DNA of 5,200 nt from the NCBI GenBank assembly GCA_030536675.1, contig JAUNPM010000129.1, positions 1 to 5,200 on the forward strand. The letters are read 5' to 3'. Below the pieces are notes generated by a model. That model did no database searches. It was given only the letters and a program-made list of their open reading frames with translations, and was not told where the DNA came from. The stretch comes from Clostridia bacterium. Its GTDB lineage: Bacteria; Bacillota; Clostridia; Lachnospirales; CAG-274. Positions 1-5,200 of this stretch are shown piece after piece; the stretch's first letter is position 1; each line of letters begins with the position of its first letter. The position numbers and the translations under genes are program-made.

Positions 1-36
1 CAAATAATTTATTAAAATATTATTAAAATTTGCTAA

Positions 37-65
37 TTGACAGTATACTGGTATACTGGTATACT
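37..65 (+). promoter_or_regulatory. Sigma-A-type promoter of the operon, with extended -10
   Basis: A perfect -35 box TTGACA (37-42) is separated by exactly 17 bp from a -10 box TATACT (60-65), which matches the consensus at five of six positions. T57 G58 followed by one base gives an extended -10. The predicted transcription start is near 72, leaving an A-rich leader of about 68 nt before the start codon at 140. The 36 bases upstream are almost pure A/T and could act as an UP element. So strong a core promoter would normally need repression, and the GTATACTG repeats overlie its spacer and -10 box. The start site is inferred from spacing. Confidence 0.85.
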
Positions 66-66
66 G
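41..66. promoter_or_regulatory. Triple GTATACTG tandem repeat, probable repressor operator
   Basis: Three perfect, uninterrupted copies of the 8-mer GTATACTG lie at 43-50, 51-58 and 59-66. Each contains the palindrome GTATAC, and with the preceding CA the first copy forms a perfect 10-bp palindrome, CAGTATACTG (41-50). The array fills the spacer and the -10 box of the promoter, so a bound protein would block RNA polymerase. GTATAC-centred palindromes are used by some GntR-family (FadR/FCD-type) repressors, which often control sugar-acid and TRAP operons, so that family is a reasonable guess. No regulator gene is present in the window to support it. The 8-bp period places neighbouring copies on different faces of the helix. 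Confidence 0.65.
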
Positions 67-124
67 TAGTTACAAAGAAAACAACAAAACATTACAAAAA
101 ATCTTAAATGATTTTATTAACTTT

Positions 125-131
125 AAGGAGG
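125..131 (+). promoter_or_regulatory. Ribosome binding site of the first gene
   Basis: AAGGAGG ends 8 nt before the ATG at 140. The spacer holds a run of six T before the start codon (134-139), and the same CTTTTTTATGAG context recurs at the dctM start (3761-3772). The match to the anti-Shine-Dalgarno sequence is near perfect and fixes the start of the cyclase-family gene. Confidence 0.85.
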
Positions 132-139
132 ACTTTTTT

Positions 140-826
140 ATGAGCAGTTACAAATTAGGAAATTTAAGAATAGTGGATTTAACAAAGGTACTTGATCCAA
201 AGACGGAAACACGCCGCTGTCATTTGATCCGTTACAACACAGGCGGTCCGATACCTGATTTTCACACAGCTTTGGATTTGACAACTCATTTGGGAACTCA
301 CTGTGAGTGTCCTTATCATCACTTTGAAGATGGCAAATCTGTAGGAGATCTTCCTCTTACAACATTTATGGGAAGAGCAATTTATGTAAACATTGATTTC
401 TTAGAGCCAAATTCTCACATTACGGGAGCTGACTTAGACAAAGCCTGCGGGGACAGAATACAGGAAGGGGACATTGTTATTCTCGACAGCAATTGGAAGT
501 TCCCTCCTTTTACAGAAAAGACTAACTCACCTGAGGACAAAAGACTTTTTGTAAATGGTGAAACAGCTTGGTGGATGCGTAACCACGGTGTTAAGTGTGT
601 AGGCTTCGGCGACGGTGTTTCAATTGAAAACTGTAATGAAGATGTAAAGCCTTTCCACGATATTTGTATGGAGGTTGATATTGTATTCTTAGAGGTTCTC
701 AAGAATTTAGATGAGCTTACAACAGATACATTCTTTATGTCTTATACACCACTGCCTATTATCGGCGCAGATTCAATGCCTGTTCGTGCTTATGCAATTG
801 AAGGGCTTGAGGGCTTCTCTAAATAA
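140..826 (+). CDS. Cyclase-family (kynurenine formamidase-like) metal-dependent hydrolase
   Basis: This 228-residue cytoplasmic protein has the usual length and order of the cyclase family (KynB, isatin hydrolase and relatives), metal enzymes that hydrolyse amide, lactam or lactone-like bonds. The family signature HxGTHxDxPxH appears at residues 50-60 as H50, G52-T53-H54, E56, P58 and H60. His50, His54 and residue 56 are the expected metal ligands, and His60 is the expected catalytic residue. Residue 56 is Glu instead of the usual Asp, flanked by Cys55 and Cys57. Further landmarks are WWMRNHGVKCVGFG (144-157), His173 and Glu185 in the H-x11-E-x-L-x-NL segment, and a C-terminal GADSMPVRA (209-217). 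There is no signal peptide. It leads the operon, 18 nt before the reductase. No other kynurenine-pathway gene is present, so true kynurenine formamidase is unlikely. Family is sure, substrate unknown. Confidence 0.88.
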   Translation: MSSYKLGNLRIVDLTKVLDPKTETRRCHLIRYNTGGPIPDFHTALDLTTHLGTHCECPYHHFEDGKSVGDLPLTTFMGRAIYVNIDFLEPNSHITGADLDKACGDRIQEGDIVILDSNWKFPPFTEKTNSPEDKRLFVNGETAWWMRNHGVKCVGFGDGVSIENCNEDVKPFHDICMEVDIVFLEVLKNLDELTTDTFFMSYTPLPIIGADSMPVRAYAIEGLEGFSK

Positions 827-844
827 TCAAAGGAGGAAGTATAA

Positions 845-1768
845 ATGAAAATTGCAGTACTTGGTGCAGGTGCAATGGGTTCAATTTACGGAGGTCACCT
901 TTCACTTGAAAATGAAGTATATATGATAGATAAAAAACAGGAGCTTGTAAACAAAATAAACAGTGACGGTCTGAAAATTTTTGAAAACGGCACTGACACT
1001 GTATATAAACCTACTGCTTTTTCAGACAGCCGAAATTTGAACAATGTTGATTTGGTAATTTTATTTGTTAAATCTCTTTTTTCAAGAGAGGCACTTAAGG
1101 AGAACAGTCATATCATAGGTGATAACACCTATGTTATGACCCTCCAAAACGGTGCGGGACACGAGGAAATTATTTCGGAATTTGTTCCTATGGAGCGTAT
1201 TATTATAGGGACTACGGAAGATAACGGGGCTGTGCTTGAAAACGGCTATGTAAAAAGAGGAGGAAAGGGCAAAACCAATATTGGTATGCTTGTTCCCGAC
1301 AATGAAAATGTACTTGACAGAGTAAAGGAAAGCTTTGATAAATGCGGCTTTGACACTCATATTTATGAAAATATACAGCAGTTAATATGGGATAAGTTAT
1401 TTACAAACGTATCATTAAGCGCTCTTACGGGAGTTTTGCAGGTGCCCATAGGATATATTGCAAGAGATGAGTATGCTTGGAATATGACTGTTACTCTTAT
1501 TAAGGAGGCTCTTAATGTTGCGGAGGCTTTAGGGCTTAAATTTAATGAAAATGAAATAGTTGAGAGAGTTAAAAATGTTTCAATAAATTCTCCTGAAGGA
1601 CTGACATCGATTTATGCGGATCTGAAGGCGGGAAGAAAAACCGAGGTTGATACAATAAGCGGAGCCGTTGTAAGAGCAGGTGAAAAAACGGGAGTTAGTG
1701 TGCCTTCTCACAAGCTTATTGTAAATATGGTACACGCAATGGAAAACAAGGCAAAACAGGGAGGTTGA
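845..1768 (+). CDS. Ketopantoate reductase family (PanE/ApbA) 2-oxoacid reductase
   Basis: This 307-residue protein is full length for the family, which reduces 2-oxo acids to D-2-hydroxy acids with NAD(P)H. The N-terminal Rossmann domain has GxGxMG at residues 7-12 and LQNG at 100-103. The C-terminal helical domain carries the expected catalytic Lys184 and Asn188 (DKLFTNVSLSALTG, 183-196), Ser255, and Glu267 in GRKTEVD (263-269). By my recollection of E. coli PanE these match K176, N180, S244 and E256. The substrate-contact residue N184 would be Ser192 here. Asp29 closes the second beta strand, which usually points to NAD(H) rather than NADP(H). AAAGGAGG at 829-836, 8 nt upstream, supports the ATG. 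Its place in a transporter operon, without panB, panC or panD, suggests a catabolic 2-oxo/2-hydroxy-acid dehydrogenase rather than pantothenate synthesis. Confidence 0.87.
   Translation: MKIAVLGAGAMGSIYGGHLSLENEVYMIDKKQELVNKINSDGLKIFENGTDTVYKPTAFSDSRNLNNVDLVILFVKSLFSREALKENSHIIGDNTYVMTLQNGAGHEEIISEFVPMERIIIGTTEDNGAVLENGYVKRGGKGKTNIGMLVPDNENVLDRVKESFDKCGFDTHIYENIQQLIWDKLFTNVSLSALTGVLQVPIGYIARDEYAWNMTVTLIKEALNVAEALGLKFNENEIVERVKNVSINSPEGLTSIYADLKAGRKTEVDTISGAVVRAGEKTGVSVPSHKLIVNMVHAMENKAKQGG
1759..1764 (+). promoter_or_regulatory. Ribosome binding site that decides the YiaL-like start
   Basis: GGGAGG lies in the last two sense codons (Gly-Gly) of the reductase gene. It abuts a possible TTG start at 1765 directly, which is too close to work, but it is 9 nt from the ATG at 1774. 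It therefore selects the ATG. Its location inside the upstream gene suggests translational coupling. Confidence 0.8.
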
Positions 1769-1773
1769 TTTTA

Positions 1774-2238
1774 ATGATATTTTCTTCAATTCATTCAAAG
1801 GATGATTTTAAAAGCTATCCGGAGGCAATACAAAGAGCTGTTGCATATTTAAAGGCTAATGATTTTGTGAATATGGAGCCGGGTGTATATGAAATAGAGG
1901 GCAAAAAAATGTATGCTCAGGTATTTGATGCAGATACGGAGGAAGCACAATGTAAAAAGCCTGAGGTACACGAAAAATTCCTTGATGTTCAGTATCTGGT
2001 AACAGGTAAAGAAAAGCTGGGTTTTACTCCCGATACGGGAAATTACGAGGTTGATGAAAGATTTGACGAAAGAGATTTGATATTTTATAAGTCTGTTGAA
2101 AATGAAGGATTTATAACTGCAACTCCGGGTTGTTTCTGCGTATTTTTCCCTCACGATGTACACAGACCCGCAGTTGCTTGTGACGAGCCTATGAAAATAA
2201 GGAAAGTAGTAATTAAGGTCAGTCTTGACTTGCTTTAA
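1774..2238 (+). CDS. YhcH/YjgK/YiaL-family (DUF386) cupin-like protein
   Basis: This 154-residue protein has the usual length of the YhcH/YjgK/YiaL family, beta-sandwich proteins with a metal pocket. One member, NanQ (YhcH), is a sialic acid anomerase, and YiaL sits beside the YiaMNO TRAP transporter. The family signature is visible as E64-x-H66 followed by the FLDVQYLVTGKEKLGF segment (69-84), then FFPHDVHRP (124-132) with His127 and His130. Glu64, His66 and one or both later histidines are the likely metal ligands. An in-frame TTG at 1765 would add three residues, but ATG at 1774 has the right spacing to GGGAGG, and MIFSSI... is a typical start for this family. The ATG is 5 nt after the reductase stop. 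The most likely role is ring-form or anomer handling of the imported sugar acid. Sialic acid itself is not favoured, since no sialic acid lyase or kinase is seen. Confidence 0.87.
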   Translation: MIFSSIHSKDDFKSYPEAIQRAVAYLKANDFVNMEPGVYEIEGKKMYAQVFDADTEEAQCKKPEVHEKFLDVQYLVTGKEKLGFTPDTGNYEVDERFDERDLIFYKSVENEGFITATPGCFCVFFPHDVHRPAVACDEPMKIRKVVIKVSLDLL

Positions 2239-2259
2239 TAAAGTCGGGAGGTAGAAGGT

Positions 2260-3270
2260 ATGTTAAAGAAAATTATGGCACTTGTAATATGTGCTGTGAC
2301 CGCCGTTTCATTTACAGGCTGCGGAAGCGGTGAAAAGGCGGCAGACGGAAGCGACGTTAAAATAATAAGAGTGGCTTTTAACCAAAATGAGGATCACCCT
2401 CAGTATAAGGCTATGAAGGAGCTGGGGGAAAGGTTTAAGGAAGCTACGGACGGAAGATATGAAATGGTTATTTACCCAAACGGCGTTTTGGGTGAACAGG
2501 GCTCAATGGCAGAGTTTATAAGAACAGGCGCTCTTGAAATGGCAATAGTTCCCTGTAGTGTGCCCGAGGGCTATGATTCTGACTTTGCAATAGTAGGTGC
2601 TCCGTATCTTTATCAGGATATGGATCATTTGAGAAGAGCTACTGAAACAGGTGTGTTTGATGAGCTTTTCCATTCAACAAGAAAATTTAATTTTGAAGTA
2701 TTGACTGTTTACACTGCGGGAGAAAGAAACATATATGCTGACAAGCCAATTAATTCCCCCGAGGATCTAAAGGGTATGATAGTAAGAGTAAATGACAGTC
2801 CTACATATCTTAATATGGTTAAATATATGGGCGGAGTAGGTACGGTAATGTCACAGTCTGAGGTTTATACTGCTTTACAGCAGGGTGTAATTGACGCAGG
2901 TGAAAACAGTGAAAGAGTTTATACTGACTTTAAGCATTATGAGGTTGCTCCCTATTATTCATATACAAAGCACATTGTGCACCCTGATGTAGTTATTGCA
3001 AGTACAAACTTCCTTGACAATATGTCCGAAGAGGACAGAGAAATATTTGATGAGCTTGTGCTTGAATCTACAAATTATGAATTTGACGCATTTAAGGAGT
3101 CTGTTGAACAGGGTAAAAAGGATGCAGAGGCTCACGGAGCACAGTTTGTGTATCCCGATGTTGAAAAATTCAGAGAGGCTTGTATGCCTTTGCTTGAAAG
3201 CATAGCTAATCAGTCAGAAGTAACAAAGACTATTTATGATAAGGTTGAAGCACTTAGGGAAGGAGAATAG
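2260..3270 (+). CDS. dctP: TRAP transporter substrate-binding lipoprotein, DctP family
   Basis: This 336-residue protein is the extracytoplasmic solute receptor of a TRAP transporter. Residues 1-20 form a lipoprotein signal peptide: lysines at 3-4, a hydrophobic stretch, then lipobox FTGC with the modified Cys21. This fits anchoring to the outer face of a Gram-positive membrane. The mature domain follows the DctP pattern: YPNGVLGEQG (72-81) and SPEDLKGMIVRV (166-177), with Arg176 at the position of the conserved arginine that pairs with the substrate carboxylate (SiaP Arg147). Arg156 and the ALQQGVIDAGEN segment (205-216), near the usual 'GxxDGxEN' region, also match. The ligand is therefore probably an organic or sugar acid whose identity cannot be read. 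GGGAGG at 2246-2251 supports the ATG. The gene follows the YiaL-like gene by 21 nt and precedes dctQ by 2 nt. Confidence 0.93.
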   Translation: MLKKIMALVICAVTAVSFTGCGSGEKAADGSDVKIIRVAFNQNEDHPQYKAMKELGERFKEATDGRYEMVIYPNGVLGEQGSMAEFIRTGALEMAIVPCSVPEGYDSDFAIVGAPYLYQDMDHLRRATETGVFDELFHSTRKFNFEVLTVYTAGERNIYADKPINSPEDLKGMIVRVNDSPTYLNMVKYMGGVGTVMSQSEVYTALQQGVIDAGENSERVYTDFKHYEVAPYYSYTKHIVHPDVVIASTNFLDNMSEEDREIFDELVLESTNYEFDAFKESVEQGKKDAEAHGAQFVYPDVEKFREACMPLLESIANQSEVTKTIYDKVEALREGE

Positions 3271-3272
3271 AT

Positions 3273-3749
3273 ATGAAAACAATTAAAAATATTTTGGATA
3301 AAATAGCGTCTGTTTCCTGTGTGGTTGTGTTCATTGCTATGGTACTTCTTGTAACATATCAGGTAATTGCAAGATATTTCTTTCAAAGCCCCAGCAGCGT
3401 TACGGAGGCTTTAACAAGATATGCTTTTGTTTGGCTTATTATAATATCAGCTACATATATTTTCGGACAAAGAGAGCATATAAACATAAATGTTGTAAAG
3501 GATAAGCTGCCCTTTGGAGCACAAAAGGTTGTGAATATATTAATAGAATGTGTTACAATTGTATTTGCTCTTTTGGTTATGGTTTACGGAGGATTTGTAA
3601 TATCAAAAATGAATATGCTTCAGTTTGATTCAATACTCGGTATACCTACAGGCACGATCTATTCAATAATACCTATATGCGGCGTAGTAATTGTATTTTA
3701 CAGTATATATAATATTGCTCTTGAAATCAAAAATAAGGATAAGAAATAG
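3273..3749 (+). CDS. dctQ: TRAP transporter small permease subunit, DctQ family
   Basis: This 158-residue integral membrane protein is the small subunit that partners DctM in the TRAP membrane complex. Four hydrophobic segments are visible at about residues 13-36, 47-64, 85-110 and 128-150, as the family expects. The first connecting region carries the DctQ signature: Q30-V-I-A-R34-Y-F-F, then Thr44-Glu45, Arg49-Tyr50, F52-V-W-L, and a terminal EHI at 68-70. The AAGGAG ribosome binding site (3260-3265) lies within the last codons of dctP and the gap is only 2 nt, so translation is probably coupled to dctP. The C-terminus is short and lysine-rich (KNKDKK), fitting a cytoplasmic end. It is a separate gene, not fused to DctM. 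Confidence 0.92.
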   Translation: MKTIKNILDKIASVSCVVVFIAMVLLVTYQVIARYFFQSPSSVTEALTRYAFVWLIIISATYIFGQREHININVVKDKLPFGAQKVVNILIECVTIVFALLVMVYGGFVISKMNMLQFDSILGIPTGTIYSIIPICGVVIVFYSIYNIALEIKNKDKK

Positions 3750-3767
3750 GAAAGGAGGAGCTTTTTT

Positions 3768-5072
3768 ATGAGTATAGCGGTACAAGTAGCTCTTGTAATG
3801 GTTACTTTATTGGTCATATTATTGGTTATGGGTGCGCCTATAGGTGTTGCCATAGGTTTATCATCAGCAGTATCAATGATATGTATGATCCCTGCCAGTA
3901 TATCATTTTCAACTTCCGCACAAAGAATATTTGCAGGTTCAAATTCATTTTCACTTATTGCAATACCGTTTTTCATACTTGCGGGTAATATAATGAATAA
4001 CGGAGGAATAGCCAGAAGGCTTGTAAACTGTGCAAAGGTATTAAGCGGAAGAATGCCGGGCGCTCTTGCCCAGTCTAATGTAGTTGCAAATATGCTTTTT
4101 GGTGCAATAAGCGGTTCAGGTGCGGCGGCAGCTGCTGCAATGGGCGGAACTATTGGTCCTTTGGAGGAAAGCGAAGGATATGACAAAAACTACAGCGCTG
4201 CAGTAAATGTAGCATCTGCTCCTGTTGGTATGCTTATACCTCCAAGTAATACAATGATCGTGTATTCAAGTGTTGCGGGCAGCGTTTCAATTGCGGCACT
4301 GTTTATGGCAGGCTATATCCCCGGTCTTTTATGGGGCGCAGCTGTTATGATACTTGCAGGCATTATGGCTAAGAAATTAGGCTATCAGGCAGAAGCCAGA
4401 GTTCCTCTTAAAGTGGCTCTTGTTACTTTGTGGCAGGCAATACCAAGTCTTTTGCTTATAGTTATTGTTATAGGTGGTATTTTAAAGGGTGTGTTCACAG
4501 CTACCGAGGGTTCAGGTATAGCTGTTGTATATGCAACAATATTATCTTTAATATACAGATCATTTAAAATTAAGGATATTCCTAAAATTGTTCTGGAGTC
4601 AGCAAAAACTACAGGTACAATAACATTTATGATAGGCTTGTCATCAATTATGTCTTGGGCAATGGCTTTTACGGGTATTCCTGATATGGTTGCAGGTGCA
4701 ATATTAAGCCTTACTACAAATAAATATTTGATATTATTACTTATTAATGTTCTTTTGCTTATTGTAGGTACATTTATGGACGTTACTCCTGCAATATTAA
4801 TATTTACACCTATTTTACTTCCTATTTGTACATCTTTTGGTATGAGTGCTATACATTTTGGTATACTTCTCTGCTTCAACCTGTCAATAGGTACAATTAC
4901 TCCTCCCGTAGGTACAATATTATTTACGGGCTGCCGTGTGGGAGGCGTTACAATTGAAAGTGTAATGAAATATCTTTTACCATATTTCTTCATTATTATA
5001 ATTGCCCTTTTGCTGGTTACATATATTCCTGCAATTTCTATGATATTGCCGACAGCATTGGGCTTGGCATAA
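3768..5072 (+). CDS. dctM: TRAP transporter large permease subunit, DctM family
   Basis: This 434-residue multi-pass membrane protein is the transport subunit of the TRAP system and moves the substrate with an ion (usually Na+) gradient. The length is typical of unfused DctM, and hydrophobic segments run through the whole chain. Family landmarks are FFILAGNIMNNGGI (68-81), GAISGSG plus a six-alanine run and MGG (112-127), GYDKNYSAAV (137-146), LIPPSNTMIVY (156-166), LFMAGYIPGLL (178-188), MDVTPAILIFTPILLP (337-352), HFGI (363-366) and IGTITPPVG (374-382). The two PP-containing hairpin regions are those linked to ion and substrate binding in SiaM-type structures. AAAGGAGG (3751-3758) lies 9 nt before the ATG, with six T directly before it. 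The gene starts 18 nt after dctQ and ends the operon. Confidence 0.94.
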   Translation: MSIAVQVALVMVTLLVILLVMGAPIGVAIGLSSAVSMICMIPASISFSTSAQRIFAGSNSFSLIAIPFFILAGNIMNNGGIARRLVNCAKVLSGRMPGALAQSNVVANMLFGAISGSGAAAAAAMGGTIGPLEESEGYDKNYSAAVNVASAPVGMLIPPSNTMIVYSSVAGSVSIAALFMAGYIPGLLWGAAVMILAGIMAKKLGYQAEARVPLKVALVTLWQAIPSLLLIVIVIGGILKGVFTATEGSGIAVVYATILSLIYRSFKIKDIPKIVLESAKTTGTITFMIGLSSIMSWAMAFTGIPDMVAGAILSLTTNKYLILLLINVLLLIVGTFMDVTPAILIFTPILLPICTSFGMSAIHFGILLCFNLSIGTITPPVGTILFTGCRVGGVTIESVMKYLLPYFFIIIIALLLVTYIPAISMILPTALGLA

Positions 5073-5094
5073 GATATTTAAAATTTGATTTATG

Positions 5095-5137
5095 ATAATA
5101 AAACAAACACACTCAATTTTAAGTTTGTTTTTATTAT
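5095..5137 (+). terminator. Weak A/T hairpin after dctM
   Basis: Arms 5095-5108 and 5123-5137 are complementary apart from one unpaired T, with a 14-nt loop. The right arm contains a run of five T. The stem has only two G-C pairs, so it is weak as an intrinsic terminator, but it begins 22 nt after the dctM stop and may slow or trim the transcript. It reads similarly from either strand. Confidence 0.5.
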
Positions 5138-5160
5138 ATTCCCCCTCCAAATATGTTAAT

Positions 5161-5200
5161 AAAATAAAAAGCTATGGTTTATCTGTAGCTTTTTATTTTT
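5161..5200. terminator. Intrinsic terminator, probably bidirectional
   Basis: Arms 5161-5174 and 5186-5199 are a perfect 14-bp inverted repeat. In RNA the G-C core extends inward as GCUAUGG/CUGUAGC (5171-5177 and 5183-5189), with two G-U pairs and a 5-nt loop, followed by a T-rich run (5190-5200). Because A-rich sequence flanks the other side, it would also work for a converging transcript. The window ends here, so any downstream gene is not visible. Confidence 0.78.

Noticed and set aside
103..127. CTTAAA (103-108) can pair with TTTAAG (122-127) next to the first ribosome binding site
   Set aside because: Six mostly A-U pairs are too weak to form a convincing regulatory hairpin or riboswitch.
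108..143. An 11-codon leader ORF (ATG at 108) whose TGA overlaps the first gene's ATG as ATGA
   Set aside because: There is no ribosome binding site before 108, the frame runs through the real AGGAGG, and the peptide shows no regulatory codon run. It is probably chance.
140..826. Kynurenine formamidase (kynB) as the name of the first gene
   Set aside because: The family match is good, but no tryptophan-degradation genes accompany it and the signature deviates at residue 56, so only the family name is justified.
1774..3270. Sialic acid uptake operon (YhcH/NanQ plus TRAP)
   Set aside because: No sialic acid lyase, kinase or epimerase is present, and the cyclase and PanE-type enzymes do not belong to that pathway.
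3698..4186. Minus-strand open frame spanning the dctQ/dctM junction
   Set aside because: It is antisense to two well-supported membrane protein genes. Its alanine- and proline-rich translation mirrors their codons.
4385..4993. Long open frame on the minus strand inside dctM (202 codons)
   Set aside because: It lies antisense to a clear DctM gene, has no family features, and has no ribosome binding site of its own that I could identify.
5141..5148. CCCCCTCC, which reads GGAGGGGG on the minus strand and resembles a ribosome binding site
   Set aside because: No start codon follows at usable spacing on that strand, and no open frame continues through the hairpin.

Overview
The window holds one compact six-gene operon on the + strand (140-5072), with a promoter and probable operator in front and two hairpins behind. 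The DNA is AT-rich. Every gene has a strong AGGAGG-type ribosome binding site, arginine is mostly AGA, and the binding protein is a lipoprotein. Together these suggest a low-GC Gram-positive anaerobe of the Clostridia type. This is inferred from style only, as no taxonomic marker gene is present.

Layout: 1-36 is an A/T-rich upstream stretch. At 37-65 lies a near-consensus sigma-A promoter (TTGACA, 17 bp, TATACT with an extended -10 TG). Its spacer and -10 box consist entirely of three perfect tandem copies of GTATACTG (43-66). Three soluble enzymes follow: a cyclase-family metal hydrolase related to kynurenine formamidase (140-826), a ketopantoate-reductase-family dehydrogenase (845-1768), and a YhcH/YjgK/YiaL-family cupin-like protein (1774-2238). 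A complete tripartite TRAP transporter comes next: substrate-binding lipoprotein DctP (2260-3270), small membrane subunit DctQ (3273-3749) and large membrane subunit DctM (3768-5072). The gaps between genes are 18, 5, 21, 2 and 18 nt, so the genes are almost certainly co-transcribed and partly translationally coupled. A weak A/T hairpin (5095-5137) and a better terminator (5171-5200) close the unit.

Working model (inference): the TRAP system imports an organic or sugar acid using an ion gradient. The YiaL-like protein would handle its ring or anomeric form, the cyclase-family enzyme would hydrolyse a lactone, amide or similar bond, and the reductase would interconvert a 2-oxo acid and a 2-hydroxy acid. 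The arrangement recalls the E. coli yiaKLMNO cluster (reductase, YiaL, TRAP), but with a different reductase family and an added cyclase-family hydrolase. The substrate cannot be read from the sequence. No regulator, kinase or aldolase is in the window, so the pathway shown is probably incomplete. All genes look intact, and I see no mobile element, CRISPR array, tRNA or rRNA.
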